Shown: one piece after another, positions 53,765 to 61,863 of the stretch
How positions within the stretch are numbered: the stretch's first letter is position 1
How the letters are laid out: each line of letters opens with the position of its first letter
Assembly: GCF_009674625.1 (NCBI RefSeq)
Contig: NZ_WKJQ01000001.1
Coordinates: 2,170,001-2,234,000 of the forward strand
Source: Haloferax marinum
GTDB taxonomy: Archaea > Halobacteriota > Halobacteria > Halobacteriales > Haloferacaceae
DNA length: 64,000 nucleotides
Direction: 5' to 3'
Program-made: the position numbers and the translations under genes
The notes under the pieces: model-generated
What the model was told of the DNA's origin: nothing
What the model saw: the letters and a program-made list of their open reading frames with translations, nothing else
The model's database searches: none

Positions 53765-54247
53765 TTACTCAAGTTGAATGAGCATGAGCCGGAACGTCTC
53801 GTTCTGATACTGGACATAGTATCCGATAGCAGAAGATTCGCTATCGGTAGAAATCGAATCGAGTTCCTTCTGTACCTCAGATTCCTGTGACTCTGAGAGC
53901 GAAACGGCATCGAACCCGTCATTAGAAGCAAGTGCAGAATCGAGGGTCTGCTTAATGGTCTGCGGCGGTGGCGACGACGTATTGTATTGCCTCACGGTCG
54001 TGTTTTCAGGAATTGTTTCAACTACCTTCACTCGTAGTTTCACTTGCCCACCGCCTCCATTCGAAGGAGTCGGAGTAGTTGTTAGCTGAGAGGTGGTGTT
54101 AGCAGGGGTCTCCGAAACCGGTTGGTCAACTGGCGTTTCAGTTGTTACTGTTTCTGACGGTGCCTCGGTGAGGCCGTCACCGCTGCCGACACAGCCACCG
54201 AGTGTAATCATAGAGATAGTTACCAAGAGGAGGACAACCCATCGCAT
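53765..54247 (-). CDS. Orphan lipoprotein with Thr/Pro-rich linker
   Basis: The product has 160 residues from the ATG at 54247. MRWVVLLLVTISMITLGGCV carries the lipobox LGGC (Cys19). A Thr/Pro/Ser-rich linker (TPVDQPVSETPANTTSQLTT) leads to a small domain (VKLRVKVVETIPENTTVRQY) with a Ser/Asp-rich end and a C-terminal YYVQYQNETFRLMLIQLE. No family recognised. It is lower GC than its neighbours, and it shares the flanking GTGCTGAATA elements. Confidence 0.7.
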   Translation of the reverse strand: MRWVVLLLVTISMITLGGCVGSGDGLTEAPSETVTTETPVDQPVSETPANTTSQLTTTPTPSNGGGGQVKLRVKVVETIPENTTVRQYNTSSPPPQTIKQTLDSALASNDGFDAVSLSESQESEVQKELDSISTDSESSAIGYYVQYQNETFRLMLIQLE

Positions 54248-54408
54248 TGTCTGTTCTGATTGATGCGGCTGATAAATCCTTTCTGATGACAAGAATGGTG
54301 AGTGAGAAGTTTGCTTCCCGCCGTGCTAACGAATGGGGGTCTCTTGATTGGTCTGCTTCGCGCAACTACGTTCTCGAACAAGGGTGTTGCTTGCTGCACT
54401 CATCCTCT

Positions 54409-54419
54409 CTATTCAGCAC
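54409..54419 (-). repeat. Dispersed GTGCTGAATAG element, reversed
   Basis: CTATTCAGCAC on the plus strand is the reverse complement of the GTGCTGAATAG core. With the forward copy at 53666 it flanks the 53765-54247 lipoprotein gene in inverted orientation. Confidence 0.65.
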
Positions 54420-54478
54420 GCCACTCCTGTCAAAATCCAATGGATTCGACAGAGCCGGTATTGCGTATCTAAGCATGC

Positions 54479-55129
54479 TCACACGTGCAACAGCCGAAAT
54501 CGCCCAGCGACCAACCCGACTGTTGCGCCGGTGAAGTGAGCCACGAGCGCACTCCCAGGCGCGCTGTACTGCATCGTGAGCACGAGCGCTATCACGACGA
54601 GTGCAAGCAAAACGGCCCACGATGGGACACGCAGGCGGTCGAAGATGCCCTTCGAGAGGATGTTCGACGTCAGGACGTAGCCGACGAGGGCGAACACAGC
54701 GCCACTCGCACCGAGGACACCGATTGGCAGGCCAAACAGAGACAGTGCGAGGACTTGGACCGCTCCAGCCGTCGCCCCGGTCACGACGAAAAAGAGGTGG
54801 AACCGGAGCCACGACGTCGACATCGCCACCAACCCACCCGCCACGACGAGCACCACTGCATTACTGAGGAGGTGTCCCGGACCGACGTGTGCATAGACGC
54901 TCGTGACGAGCGTCCACGGGTGGGCGGCTAACGGCGCGGTGAGGACGAACAGGTCGCGACCGAAGCCTGCGAACGTAGACAGCCACGTCGCCACCGAGAC
55001 GACGACCATCAGCGTGAGTGTCTGCACGACAGGGTTCCACACAATCGCCTCTGCAAGTGTCTCGTCGGTTCCCGGACGAGCGTCTTCGACGAAGGACCGG
55101 TACTCGTCTGCCACTGTAGAGAGTTCCAA
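54479..55129 (-). CDS. Rhomboid-family intramembrane serine protease
   Basis: The product has 216 residues with about six membrane segments. Rhomboid motifs are HVGPGHLLSNAVVLVVAGGL, the active-site Ser in GVLGASGAVFALVGYVL and the catalytic His in ALVAHFTGATVGLVAGRF. It cleaves membrane proteins within the bilayer. It lies at the edge of the repeat-bearing island; a 60-bp gap separates it from the SLC13 gene. Its substrates are unknown. Confidence 0.9.
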   Translation of the reverse strand: MELSTVADEYRSFVEDARPGTDETLAEAIVWNPVVQTLTLMVVVSVATWLSTFAGFGRDLFVLTAPLAAHPWTLVTSVYAHVGPGHLLSNAVVLVVAGGLVAMSTSWLRFHLFFVVTGATAGAVQVLALSLFGLPIGVLGASGAVFALVGYVLTSNILSKGIFDRLRVPSWAVLLALVVIALVLTMQYSAPGSALVAHFTGATVGLVAGRFRLLHV

Positions 55130-55189
55130 CCAAATCTGGATAAGTGTGACTCCGCGAGACCGTGATTTTCAACGGTCGTCCAGCCCGGT

Positions 55190-57061
55190 TTAGACGCCCC
55201 AGAAGACCCAAATGCCCAGCGTCGTGACGACGGTCAACAACAGTTGCAACGGTGCACCGACGCGGAGGAAGTCTGTGAACTCGTAGCCACCGGGGCCGTA
55301 GACCATGAGGTTCGTTTGATAGCCGATCGGTGTCAGGAACGACGTACTCGCCGCGAACGTCACCGCGAGGACGAACGCAAACGCGTTCGCGTCGAGTTGG
55401 GCCGCGACGTCGACGGCGATCGGAATCAAGAGTGCGACGGTGGCGTTGTTGCTGATGAGATTCGTCATGACTGCCGTCACGAGGTAGAACAGGCCGACGA
55501 CGGCGAGCACAGGGAGTGCGCCGGCGAGTACCACCACGACCTCTGCGACGAACGTCGCGCCGCCTGAGTTCTCGAGGGCGATTCCGAGTGGAATCATTCC
55601 GGCGAGCAAGAAGATGACGTCCCACGAGACTGCGTCGTAGGCCTCCTGTGGTTCGAGGGCCCCGCCGACTATCATCGCCACGACGCCCGCAAGCGCCGAA
55701 ATCCCGATAGAGACGAATCCAGTGGCCGCCGCGAGCACGACACCTCCGACGATGGCGATTGCGAGTGGGGCTTTGGCTTCCCGATACTCCGGACTCTTCG
55801 AGCCTCGCGGTTCGACCACCCCCTCTCCAGTGACTGCGGTCACCACGATGTTCCCTGGGTCCCTGAGGACGTCGACGTTGTCGCCGGCCGTCCGGACGAG
55901 GAGTTCGTCGTCGACCTCCAAGACCACGTCCTCGAACCGTTCTCGGATGATATCGGACCCACGTCGAACGGCGAGAATCGTCGCTCCGTACCGCTGTCTG
56001 AACCGAATGTCGTCTACACGCTGGCCTGCGAGGTCCGACGCCGACGGCACACGCACCTCGACGAGGGTCCCGATACTGGCCGGAACGCTCAGGTCGAGTT
56101 CGGAGAGGCGCACCCACGGGAGCGGCCACAGGTCGAACGCTGATGCAATCTTGCGCGCCGTGTGACGGTCGGCCCTGACAGTGAGGACGTCCTCGGCGTC
56201 GAGTTCGAACTCGGGGCCAGGTGCAGCGTAGCGCCCGTCCGCTCGGACGACTTCGATAACGTCGATATCCTCGTCGAACTCGGGGGGAAGGTCGTCGATG
56301 GCCGCCGCGAACGTCCGGCCGACGAGTGGTGAGTTCTCCCGAACGTACAGCCGGGTGATGTACTTGCGCAGTTCGAACGCTCCAAGGAGGTCTATCGTTG
56401 GCTCGACCCTGGTGGGGACCAGGCGTCGACCGACTGTCATGAGGTAGGCGATGCCAACTACGAGTACGAGCACGCCGAGGTGCGTGAACTCGAACATCGA
56501 GAACGGCCGGTCGAGCAACCGTTCGGAGAAGGTGCTTGCAAGAAGGTTCGTCGAGGTGCCGACCAGCGTCAGGGTCCCACCGAGCATCGCCGCGTACGAA
56601 AGCGGCATCAGGAGTTTCGAGGGTGAGATCTGATATTTCTCCGCGAGGTCGGTCACCATGGGGATGAAGACAGCCACGATTGGCGTGTTGTTGACGATGC
56701 CTGCCATGCCGCCGGTGAGGACGAGCGTGCTTCCGAGCAGGCGGGTCTCGCTGTCTCGGGAGACGCTGGCGATGGCCCGCTTGAGTCTCCGAACGATTCC
56801 CGTCCGGTGGATGCCCTCGCTCAGCATGTACATCGCAGCGACCGTAATCGTCGCAGTGTTGGCGAACCCGACGAACGCCGTCTCTGTCCCGATGCCGGTC
56901 CACGGTTCGAGGATGACGACGGCGACGATGACCGAGATGGCCGTGATGTCCGGCGAGAGGGCCTCCGTGGCGAACAGTACGACTGCGGCGAGAACGAGGC
57001 CGAACACGACGAGGATATCGAACGTCACCACCGGCAGCGCCATGTCTAACATATCGCCCAA
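55190..57061 (-). CDS. SLC13-family transporter with TrkA-C domains
   Basis: The product has 623 residues (alternative ATG at 57052 or 57043). N- and C-terminal membrane halves, such as VVTFDILVVFGLVLAAVVLF and IAIVGGVVLAAATGFVSIGI, bracket two TrkA-C/RCK-C-like cytoplasmic domains (about residues 210-390, with YVRENSPLVGRTFAAAIDDL and VEVRVPSASDLAGQRVDDIR). This layout is typical of SLC13/CitT-like permeases for sulfate, divalent anions or dicarboxylates. The substrate cannot be fixed. Confidence 0.9.
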   Translation of the reverse strand: MGDMLDMALPVVTFDILVVFGLVLAAVVLFATEALSPDITAISVIVAVVILEPWTGIGTETAFVGFANTATITVAAMYMLSEGIHRTGIVRRLKRAIASVSRDSETRLLGSTLVLTGGMAGIVNNTPIVAVFIPMVTDLAEKYQISPSKLLMPLSYAAMLGGTLTLVGTSTNLLASTFSERLLDRPFSMFEFTHLGVLVLVVGIAYLMTVGRRLVPTRVEPTIDLLGAFELRKYITRLYVRENSPLVGRTFAAAIDDLPPEFDEDIDVIEVVRADGRYAAPGPEFELDAEDVLTVRADRHTARKIASAFDLWPLPWVRLSELDLSVPASIGTLVEVRVPSASDLAGQRVDDIRFRQRYGATILAVRRGSDIIRERFEDVVLEVDDELLVRTAGDNVDVLRDPGNIVVTAVTGEGVVEPRGSKSPEYREAKAPLAIAIVGGVVLAAATGFVSIGISALAGVVAMIVGGALEPQEAYDAVSWDVIFLLAGMIPLGIALENSGGATFVAEVVVVLAGALPVLAVVGLFYLVTAVMTNLISNNATVALLIPIAVDVAAQLDANAFAFVLAVTFAASTSFLTPIGYQTNLMVYGPGGYEFTDFLRVGAPLQLLLTVVTTLGIWVFWGV

Positions 57062-57431
57062 GAGACGTTTTACCGTTTCGTCACAACTGGAGAGTTCACA
57101 CAGATTCGAGGCGGAACCTCACGACTCCAGTCGTGGCTTACTGAGAACCTCGACCGTCCGGAGGTGATATCGGCAGACGGGGGTTCGAGTCTCGGGATGC
57201 GTCTCGCGACGCTGTTGCACTCTTCAGTCAGTGGTCGGTCGTCGAGACCGTGCTGAATAGCGGGCGCGAGTCGGTTGCCTGTGCGGGCGCGAGTCGGTCG
57301 CCTGTGCGGGTGCGAGTCGGTCACTGGCCAGAGTCGACCTGTGGCCAAACGAAGAGTGGCTGTTTGCCGAACTCTCCCTCGATATTCAGCACGCCAACTC
57401 TATCACGTCTTGGCGGTTTCGATAGAACCGC
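57062..57431. other. Repeat-rich intergenic region
   Basis: The 370-bp gap between the SLC13 gene start and the 118-residue gene holds three 23-bp tandem copies (57260-57328), a forward GTGCTGAATAG at 57250 and a reversed TATTCAGCAC at 57383. The sequence 57216-57280 aligns with 52947-53018. It contains no protein-like gene. The translation of part of it (RLAPAIQHGLDDRPLTEE) resembles that of the copy at 52.9-53.0 kb (RLAPAIQHAFENRPLLED), so both derive from one ancestor. Confidence 0.65.
57250..57328. repeat. 23-bp tandem repeat with dispersed core
   Basis: Units at 57260-57282, 57283-57305 and 57306-57328 share GCGGGYGCGAGTCGGT. The first is preceded by the core GTGCTGAATAG at 57250-57260. 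Confidence 0.85.
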
Positions 57432-57788
57432 TCAGGACTGTTTTCCGGTCGTCGAGGCGGGACCGTCGGCGCTCTGGACGCACCACCCGCCGTGGACGCT
57501 CCCCTCGCGCTCGACGAACTCGACGTCTGTGTCCGCCGAGATGGTCGTCGCACCCGCAGGTTCGACGTCTTCGACGCGGAGCGTCAGCGTGAGCGAGTCA
57601 CCACAACAACCGACGTCGAGGAACTCGTCCCATTCGTCGCCCGGTTCAGCCTCGTCGTGCACTCGTCGCAGGTAGTTCACGAACCGGTCTGCTGTCAACT
57701 GGTCGCGCCCCCACGCGCTCAGTTCGTCCGGAAAGGAGACGACGACGCTCGCCGCAGTCGATTCCGCAGTCGTCGTTTCGGCTGTCAT
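57432..57788 (-). CDS. Conserved haloarchaeal hypothetical protein
   Basis: The product has 118 residues. VVVSFPDELSAWGRDQLTAD, EWDEFLDVGCCGDSLTLTLR and VEREGSVHGGWCVQSADGPA are clear. The GCCGD with two adjacent Cys and a further WC suggests a metal or redox site. I do not recognise a family name. The gene is divergent from secF, about 130 bp apart. Confidence 0.75.
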   Translation of the reverse strand: MTAETTTAESTAASVVVSFPDELSAWGRDQLTADRFVNYLRRVHDEAEPGDEWDEFLDVGCCGDSLTLTLRVEDVEPAGATTISADTDVEFVEREGSVHGGWCVQSADGPASTTGKQS

Positions 57789-57919
57789 GGTTCACGATTG
57801 TTGTTCGAAACGTATGGCGTTATCGCGGATTCGCCACCACTCCGTCAGACCGTGTGCCTCGACACCGTATCCTACCGCGTATAAGAAGCCTTATTCCGAA
57901 TCGCTCGGGACCGGAACGC

Positions 57920-58786
57920 ATGGTCGAGTTTACGGTACCGGAGGTAGACTACACCCGGTACACGAATCGCCAACTCGCGGCCGTCCCCCTCGCGGTCCTT
58001 GCGGTGGCCTTGCTGGTCATCGGAGGGTGGTACGTCGCGACTGGTGCGCCGGTAGACCCGGGCGTCGATTTCACCGGTGGCACCGAACTCCGTATCGCAA
58101 CGGATGCACCACAAACCGAGGTCAGTGCGGCGTTCAGTAGCCCTCCTGAATCGATTCGCTCTGTCCCCTCCGAGAACACGTACGTCCTGACGTTCCAGGC
58201 CGGAAGTGGCGTGTCTACGTCGCAACTCGAGCAAGACGCCGAAGCGGCGGGCTACGAAGTCCGCTCTATCGACACCGTGTCGGCAAACTTCGGTGCCGAC
58301 ACGCAACTGCTCGCACTCGGCGGTGTCGCCGTCGCGTTCTTGGGAATGAGTATCCTCGTGTTCGCGATGTTCCGCACGTTCGTCCCCTCTATCGCCGTCG
58401 TCATCTCGGCGTTCTCCGACATCGTCATCCCGGTGGCGCTGATGAACATCCTCGGCATCGAACTGTCGCTCGGAACCGTCGCAGCACTCCTGATGCTCAT
58501 CGGGTACTCCGTCGACTCGGACATCCTCTTGAACAACCACGTCCTTCGGCGCTCCGGTGACTTCTACGAGTCCACCTACCGCGCCATGCAGACCGGTGTG
58601 ACCATGACGCTCACGTCCATCGCGGCGATGATCGTCATGACCATCACGGCGACGCTGTTCGGAATCCAACTGCTCGCCGCTATCGGGACCGTCCTCGTCT
58701 TCGGTCTCACTGCCGACCTGATGAACACCTACATGCTCAACGTGACGCTCCTTCGCTGGTGGAAGTTCGAGGGGGTGGCTCGATGA
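57920..58786 (+). CDS. secF: Protein translocase subunit SecF
   Basis: The product has 288 residues from the ATG at 57920 (MVEFTVPEVDYTRYTNRQLA). Six membrane segments surround a large extracytoplasmic loop starting VDFTGGTELRIATD (the SecF FTGG motif). Later, SDIVIPVALMNILGIELSLG and LMLIGYSVDSDILLNNHVLR are typical. SecDF assists secretion. The stop overlaps the secD start by 4 bp. Archaeal order is secF-secD. Confidence 0.95.
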   Translation: MVEFTVPEVDYTRYTNRQLAAVPLAVLAVALLVIGGWYVATGAPVDPGVDFTGGTELRIATDAPQTEVSAAFSSPPESIRSVPSENTYVLTFQAGSGVSTSQLEQDAEAAGYEVRSIDTVSANFGADTQLLALGGVAVAFLGMSILVFAMFRTFVPSIAVVISAFSDIVIPVALMNILGIELSLGTVAALLMLIGYSVDSDILLNNHVLRRSGDFYESTYRAMQTGVTMTLTSIAAMIVMTITATLFGIQLLAAIGTVLVFGLTADLMNTYMLNVTLLRWWKFEGVAR

Positions 58787-60354
58787 GTTCCATCCGCGAC
58801 AACTGGCGGGTCATCCTCCTCGTCGTCGCCATCCTCGTCTCGACGTTCGCGCTGTTCTCACCGACCGTCGGGTCCCAACCCGCAATCGGTGAGGACGACA
58901 GTCTCACCAACCTCAAATACGGCCTGCAACTCGACGGCGGGACGCGAATTCGCGCACCCCTCATCGGTGTCACGGCCGAAGAGGTCGAGTTCGAGGGCGA
59001 CACCGAACGCGTCGTCGAACAGCAGGTCGCTGCACAGTTACCTGACGCCGACGCTGCGGACGTCATCGCCCGACAGGGTGCAGAGTCCAACACGGTCGAA
59101 GTCACCGTCGAGAACGTCTCGACAGACCAGTTAGGGCAGGCACTCGACGCTGCAGGCTACGCTCACGGAACTGTCAGAGACGGCGTCACCGAGACCACGC
59201 GTCAGGAGACGGTTCGCGTCCTCGAATCCAAGATTAACGAGGCCGGCCTCTCCGGCGGGACGGTCCAACAGGTGACGACGGCGACGGGTGAACACTTCAT
59301 CCTCGTCGAGGTTCCGAACCGCGACCGACAGGACGTCATCGACCTCGTCGGCGAACGCGGGACGGTCCAAATCGACATCTACTACCCGACCACGCAGAAC
59401 GGGTCGCGCGTCTACGAGACCCGTGAGGCCGTGCTGACGCAGGCAGACTTCACGTCTATCGGGACGGCACAGGAACCACAGACCGGCGGTGGCGCGTTCG
59501 TCCCCGTCTCGGTCCGTGACGAACCCGCAGCAGACTTCCAGCAGGCAGTCGTCGAGACTGGCCTCGCGCAACCGGGTGGTTCGCGCTGTACCTACATGGA
59601 CGAAGACGGCCGGAATACGACCGATGGCTGTCTCCTCCTCGTCGTCAACGGTGAGGTCGTCAACGCCTTCGGGATGAGTCCCGGCCTCGCCGACGGCATG
59701 CGTGCCGGCGAGTGGTCCGAGGCGCCGAGTTTCCAACTGCAGACGCGCAACACGTCTGAAGCACAGGAGATTGCTATCAACCTCCGTGCCGGTGCGCTTC
59801 CTGCGAAACTCGACCTCTCGGGTGAAGACGGCGGGACGTCGTCGTACATCTCACCGAGTCAGGGTGAGAGCTTCAAGACCGACTCCCTCCTCACCGGTAT
59901 CGTCGCCGTCCTCGCCGTCGCCGGCGTCGTCTTCCTCCGCTACGGGAAACCGGAAGTCGCGCTCCCGATGATCGTCACCGGTCTCTCCGAGGTGTACGTC
60001 CTCCTCGGGTTCGCCGCGCTCATCGGCTATCCGCTCGACCTGTCTGTCATCGCCGGGTTCATCGCCGTCATCGGGACTGGTGTGGACGACCTCATCATCA
60101 TCGCCGACGAAGTGATGGGCGAAGGGTCGGTGAAGTCGCGCAAGGTCTTCCAGTCGCGGTTCCGCCGCGCCTTCTGGGTCATCGGTGCCGCCGCTGCGAC
60201 GACCATCATCGCGATGAGTCCGCTCGCCGTGCTCTCGCTCGGTGACCTGCAAGGGTTCGCCATCTTCACCATCCTCGGCGTCATCATCGGTGTGCTCGTC
60301 ACCCGCCCCGCGTACGGTGACATCCTCCGAATCCTGCTGACCGACGACCGCTGA
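58783..60354 (+). CDS. secD: Protein translocase subunit SecD
   Basis: The product has 523 residues from the ATG at 58783. A membrane segment at the start (WRVILLVVAILVSTFALFSP) is followed by the conserved LKYGLQLDGGTRIRAP and a large external domain. A C-terminal bundle of five segments contains SEVYVLLGFAALIGYPLDLS and GTGVDDLIIIADEVMGEGSV. It partners SecF in export. T-rich CTTTTTCTG follows the stop by 17 nt and may end transcription. Confidence 0.95.
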   Translation: MSSIRDNWRVILLVVAILVSTFALFSPTVGSQPAIGEDDSLTNLKYGLQLDGGTRIRAPLIGVTAEEVEFEGDTERVVEQQVAAQLPDADAADVIARQGAESNTVEVTVENVSTDQLGQALDAAGYAHGTVRDGVTETTRQETVRVLESKINEAGLSGGTVQQVTTATGEHFILVEVPNRDRQDVIDLVGERGTVQIDIYYPTTQNGSRVYETREAVLTQADFTSIGTAQEPQTGGGAFVPVSVRDEPAADFQQAVVETGLAQPGGSRCTYMDEDGRNTTDGCLLLVVNGEVVNAFGMSPGLADGMRAGEWSEAPSFQLQTRNTSEAQEIAINLRAGALPAKLDLSGEDGGTSSYISPSQGESFKTDSLLTGIVAVLAVAGVVFLRYGKPEVALPMIVTGLSEVYVLLGFAALIGYPLDLSVIAGFIAVIGTGVDDLIIIADEVMGEGSVKSRKVFQSRFRRAFWVIGAAAATTIIAMSPLAVLSLGDLQGFAIFTILGVIIGVLVTRPAYGDILRILLTDDR

Positions 60355-61021
60355 ACCCACCGAAGACCACCTTTTTCTGTCCTGTCGAACGACGCGACCG
60401 ACGGTTGCAACTCGTACCTACTGCAAGCGGCGAGCTGTGTCTCTGGGTCGGAGCGTATGAATTCGGCCGCTGACGTTCCGACAGGCCATCCCTCGCCGAA
60501 CTGGACGATACCGTATCCAGGGAGTCGAGAGAGACCGTACCCAGGCCTATTTTAGTATATTAAAATTGGTAGGTACTGTATTTTGTATAGGTTCTGATAA
60601 TTATACACTGCCCACCACATCTTGATTTGTCTGTGAATCTGATGCCGACATAAACACAAATTTTCAATATATAGCTCCCTATTTGCTATATAAATCAAAA
60701 TATTAGCAACTATATTGTCTAAAAAGCGCCAATATGTAATATTATGCGGCGCAACCACCACGCCGACCAATTTGGGTGCTCATCATATTTCTAGTTGATT
60801 TGTGGTAGAAGTACCACTTTAGAAATTATATTCTAAATCTGATTAGTTAGTGGTTCAATTTCGGCCGACCAGTCGTCGAGAAGTGGATCTACACGTCTCC
60901 AACACCGATTCCATTACGAACGTACTGCTGTAATCCCAATCGGCACTGCTGGGTGGTCTGGACGCCCTCTAAAACTGATGTGACGAACGAGCGTTTGGCA
61001 GGGCCGAACGGTTGGGCAGAA
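60355..61021. other. Long non-coding region with AT-rich core
   Basis: This 667-bp gap is the longest in the window. Bases 60548-60860 are strikingly AT-rich against the GC-rich surroundings and carry three perfect inverted repeats: TATATAGC/GCTATATA (60668-60692), GTGGTA/TACCAC (60802-60817) and TTTAGAA/TTCTAAA (60818-60837). A 72-codon minus-strand frame (60552-60770) looks non-protein. Nothing else is recognised. Confidence 0.6.
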
Positions 61022-61792
61022 CTAGGAGTACGTCGCTCGGATACCGATGACACGAGCGGCCTGTTTCACCATCTCTGGAACCTCGCTGTGGTACCATTCG
61101 CCCTTCATTCGCGTCGTCGGTCCGGAGACGCTTATCGCACCGAGGATGGTGTCGTCGTCCGCGAGAATTGGCGCGCCGACGGCACGCATCCCGGTAATCC
61201 GTTCCTCGTCGTTGAAGGCGTGGCCCCGCTCCCGAATCGTCTCCAACTCGGCTTCGAGTTCTGCCCGGTCGGCGATGGTCTTCGTCGTGAGTTGCGGCAG
61301 TTCGTCGGCGAGGATGTCGTTTCGGCGGTCTTCGTCGCAGAACGCGAGGTAGGACTTCCCGACTGCGGTCGTGTGCAGGTCGACGGTCGTCCCGATGTGC
61401 GAGTCCGTCTGGAGTCCCTGTTCGGACTTCACCTGATAGATGTAGACGCCGTGGCCGTTCTCTTCGACCATCACCTGCCCGCGTTCGCCGACGGCGTCGA
61501 CGAGGTCGTCCATCTCCCCGATAGACGTGTGATAGAGCGCGTGTCGCGTCCGTGCGTGGTCGCCGAGGTCCAGAAACTTCAGGCTCAGTGCGTAGCCACC
61601 GTCGACCCGAACGAGATACCCGAGCTGAAAGAGCGTCTGGAGGTGGTTGTGCGCGGTACTCTTCGAGATTCCGAGTGCAGCGGAGATGTCCGAGGCGCCG
61701 CTCGTCCCTTCTTCACGCAGGTGTTCGACGATGCCGAACGACGTTTTCGTAGCACCGATTAGTCCGTCTCCAGCCGGCTCGTCCGTGTGCAT
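61022..61792 (-). CDS. IclR family transcriptional regulator
   Basis: The product has 256 residues. N-terminal HTH: FGIVEHLREEGTSGASDISA, then ALGISKSTAHNHLQTLFQLG. The C-terminal effector domain holds YHTSIGEMDDLVDAVGERGQ, then GKSYLAFCDEDRRNDILADE and ERITGMRAVGAPILADDDTI. IclR proteins respond to small carboxylates. The two downstream-oriented MmgE/PrpD genes on the same strand lie directly upstream of it, so it probably controls them and itself. An operator-like palindrome sits in its promoter (61834-61859). Confidence 0.92.
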   Translation of the reverse strand: MHTDEPAGDGLIGATKTSFGIVEHLREEGTSGASDISAALGISKSTAHNHLQTLFQLGYLVRVDGGYALSLKFLDLGDHARTRHALYHTSIGEMDDLVDAVGERGQVMVEENGHGVYIYQVKSEQGLQTDSHIGTTVDLHTTAVGKSYLAFCDEDRRNDILADELPQLTTKTIADRAELEAELETIRERGHAFNDEERITGMRAVGAPILADDDTILGAISVSGPTTRMKGEWYHSEVPEMVKQAARVIGIRATYS

Positions 61793-61833
61793 AGGTACCC
61801 AATGTGGGTGTGTCGCAATAATTGTTCGTATTA

Positions 61834-61859
61834 TGTTCGGCTGGGCCGAACACGTGTTC
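61834..61859. promoter_or_regulatory. Overlapping palindromes in the iclR promoter
   Basis: TGTTCGGC-TGG-GCCGAACA (61834-61852) is a perfect 8-bp inverted repeat with a 3-bp spacer. GAACACGTGTTC (61848-61859) is a perfect 12-bp palindrome sharing GAACA. Both lie in the 71-bp gap between iclR start and the prpD-like stop. It is a candidate IclR site. Confidence 0.6.
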
Positions 61860-61863
61860 AGTA

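Noticed and set aside
54861-56903. A 680-codon open frame on the minus strand overlapping the SLC13 gene in another frame
   Set aside because: It is Arg/His-rich without family features, while the overlapping SLC13 frame has clear membrane and RCK domains.
60552-60770. 72-codon minus-strand gene in the AT-rich block
   Set aside because: Composition is that of random AT-rich sequence with Tyr/Ile/Asn excess, unlike acidic haloarchaeal proteins; inverted repeats run through it.
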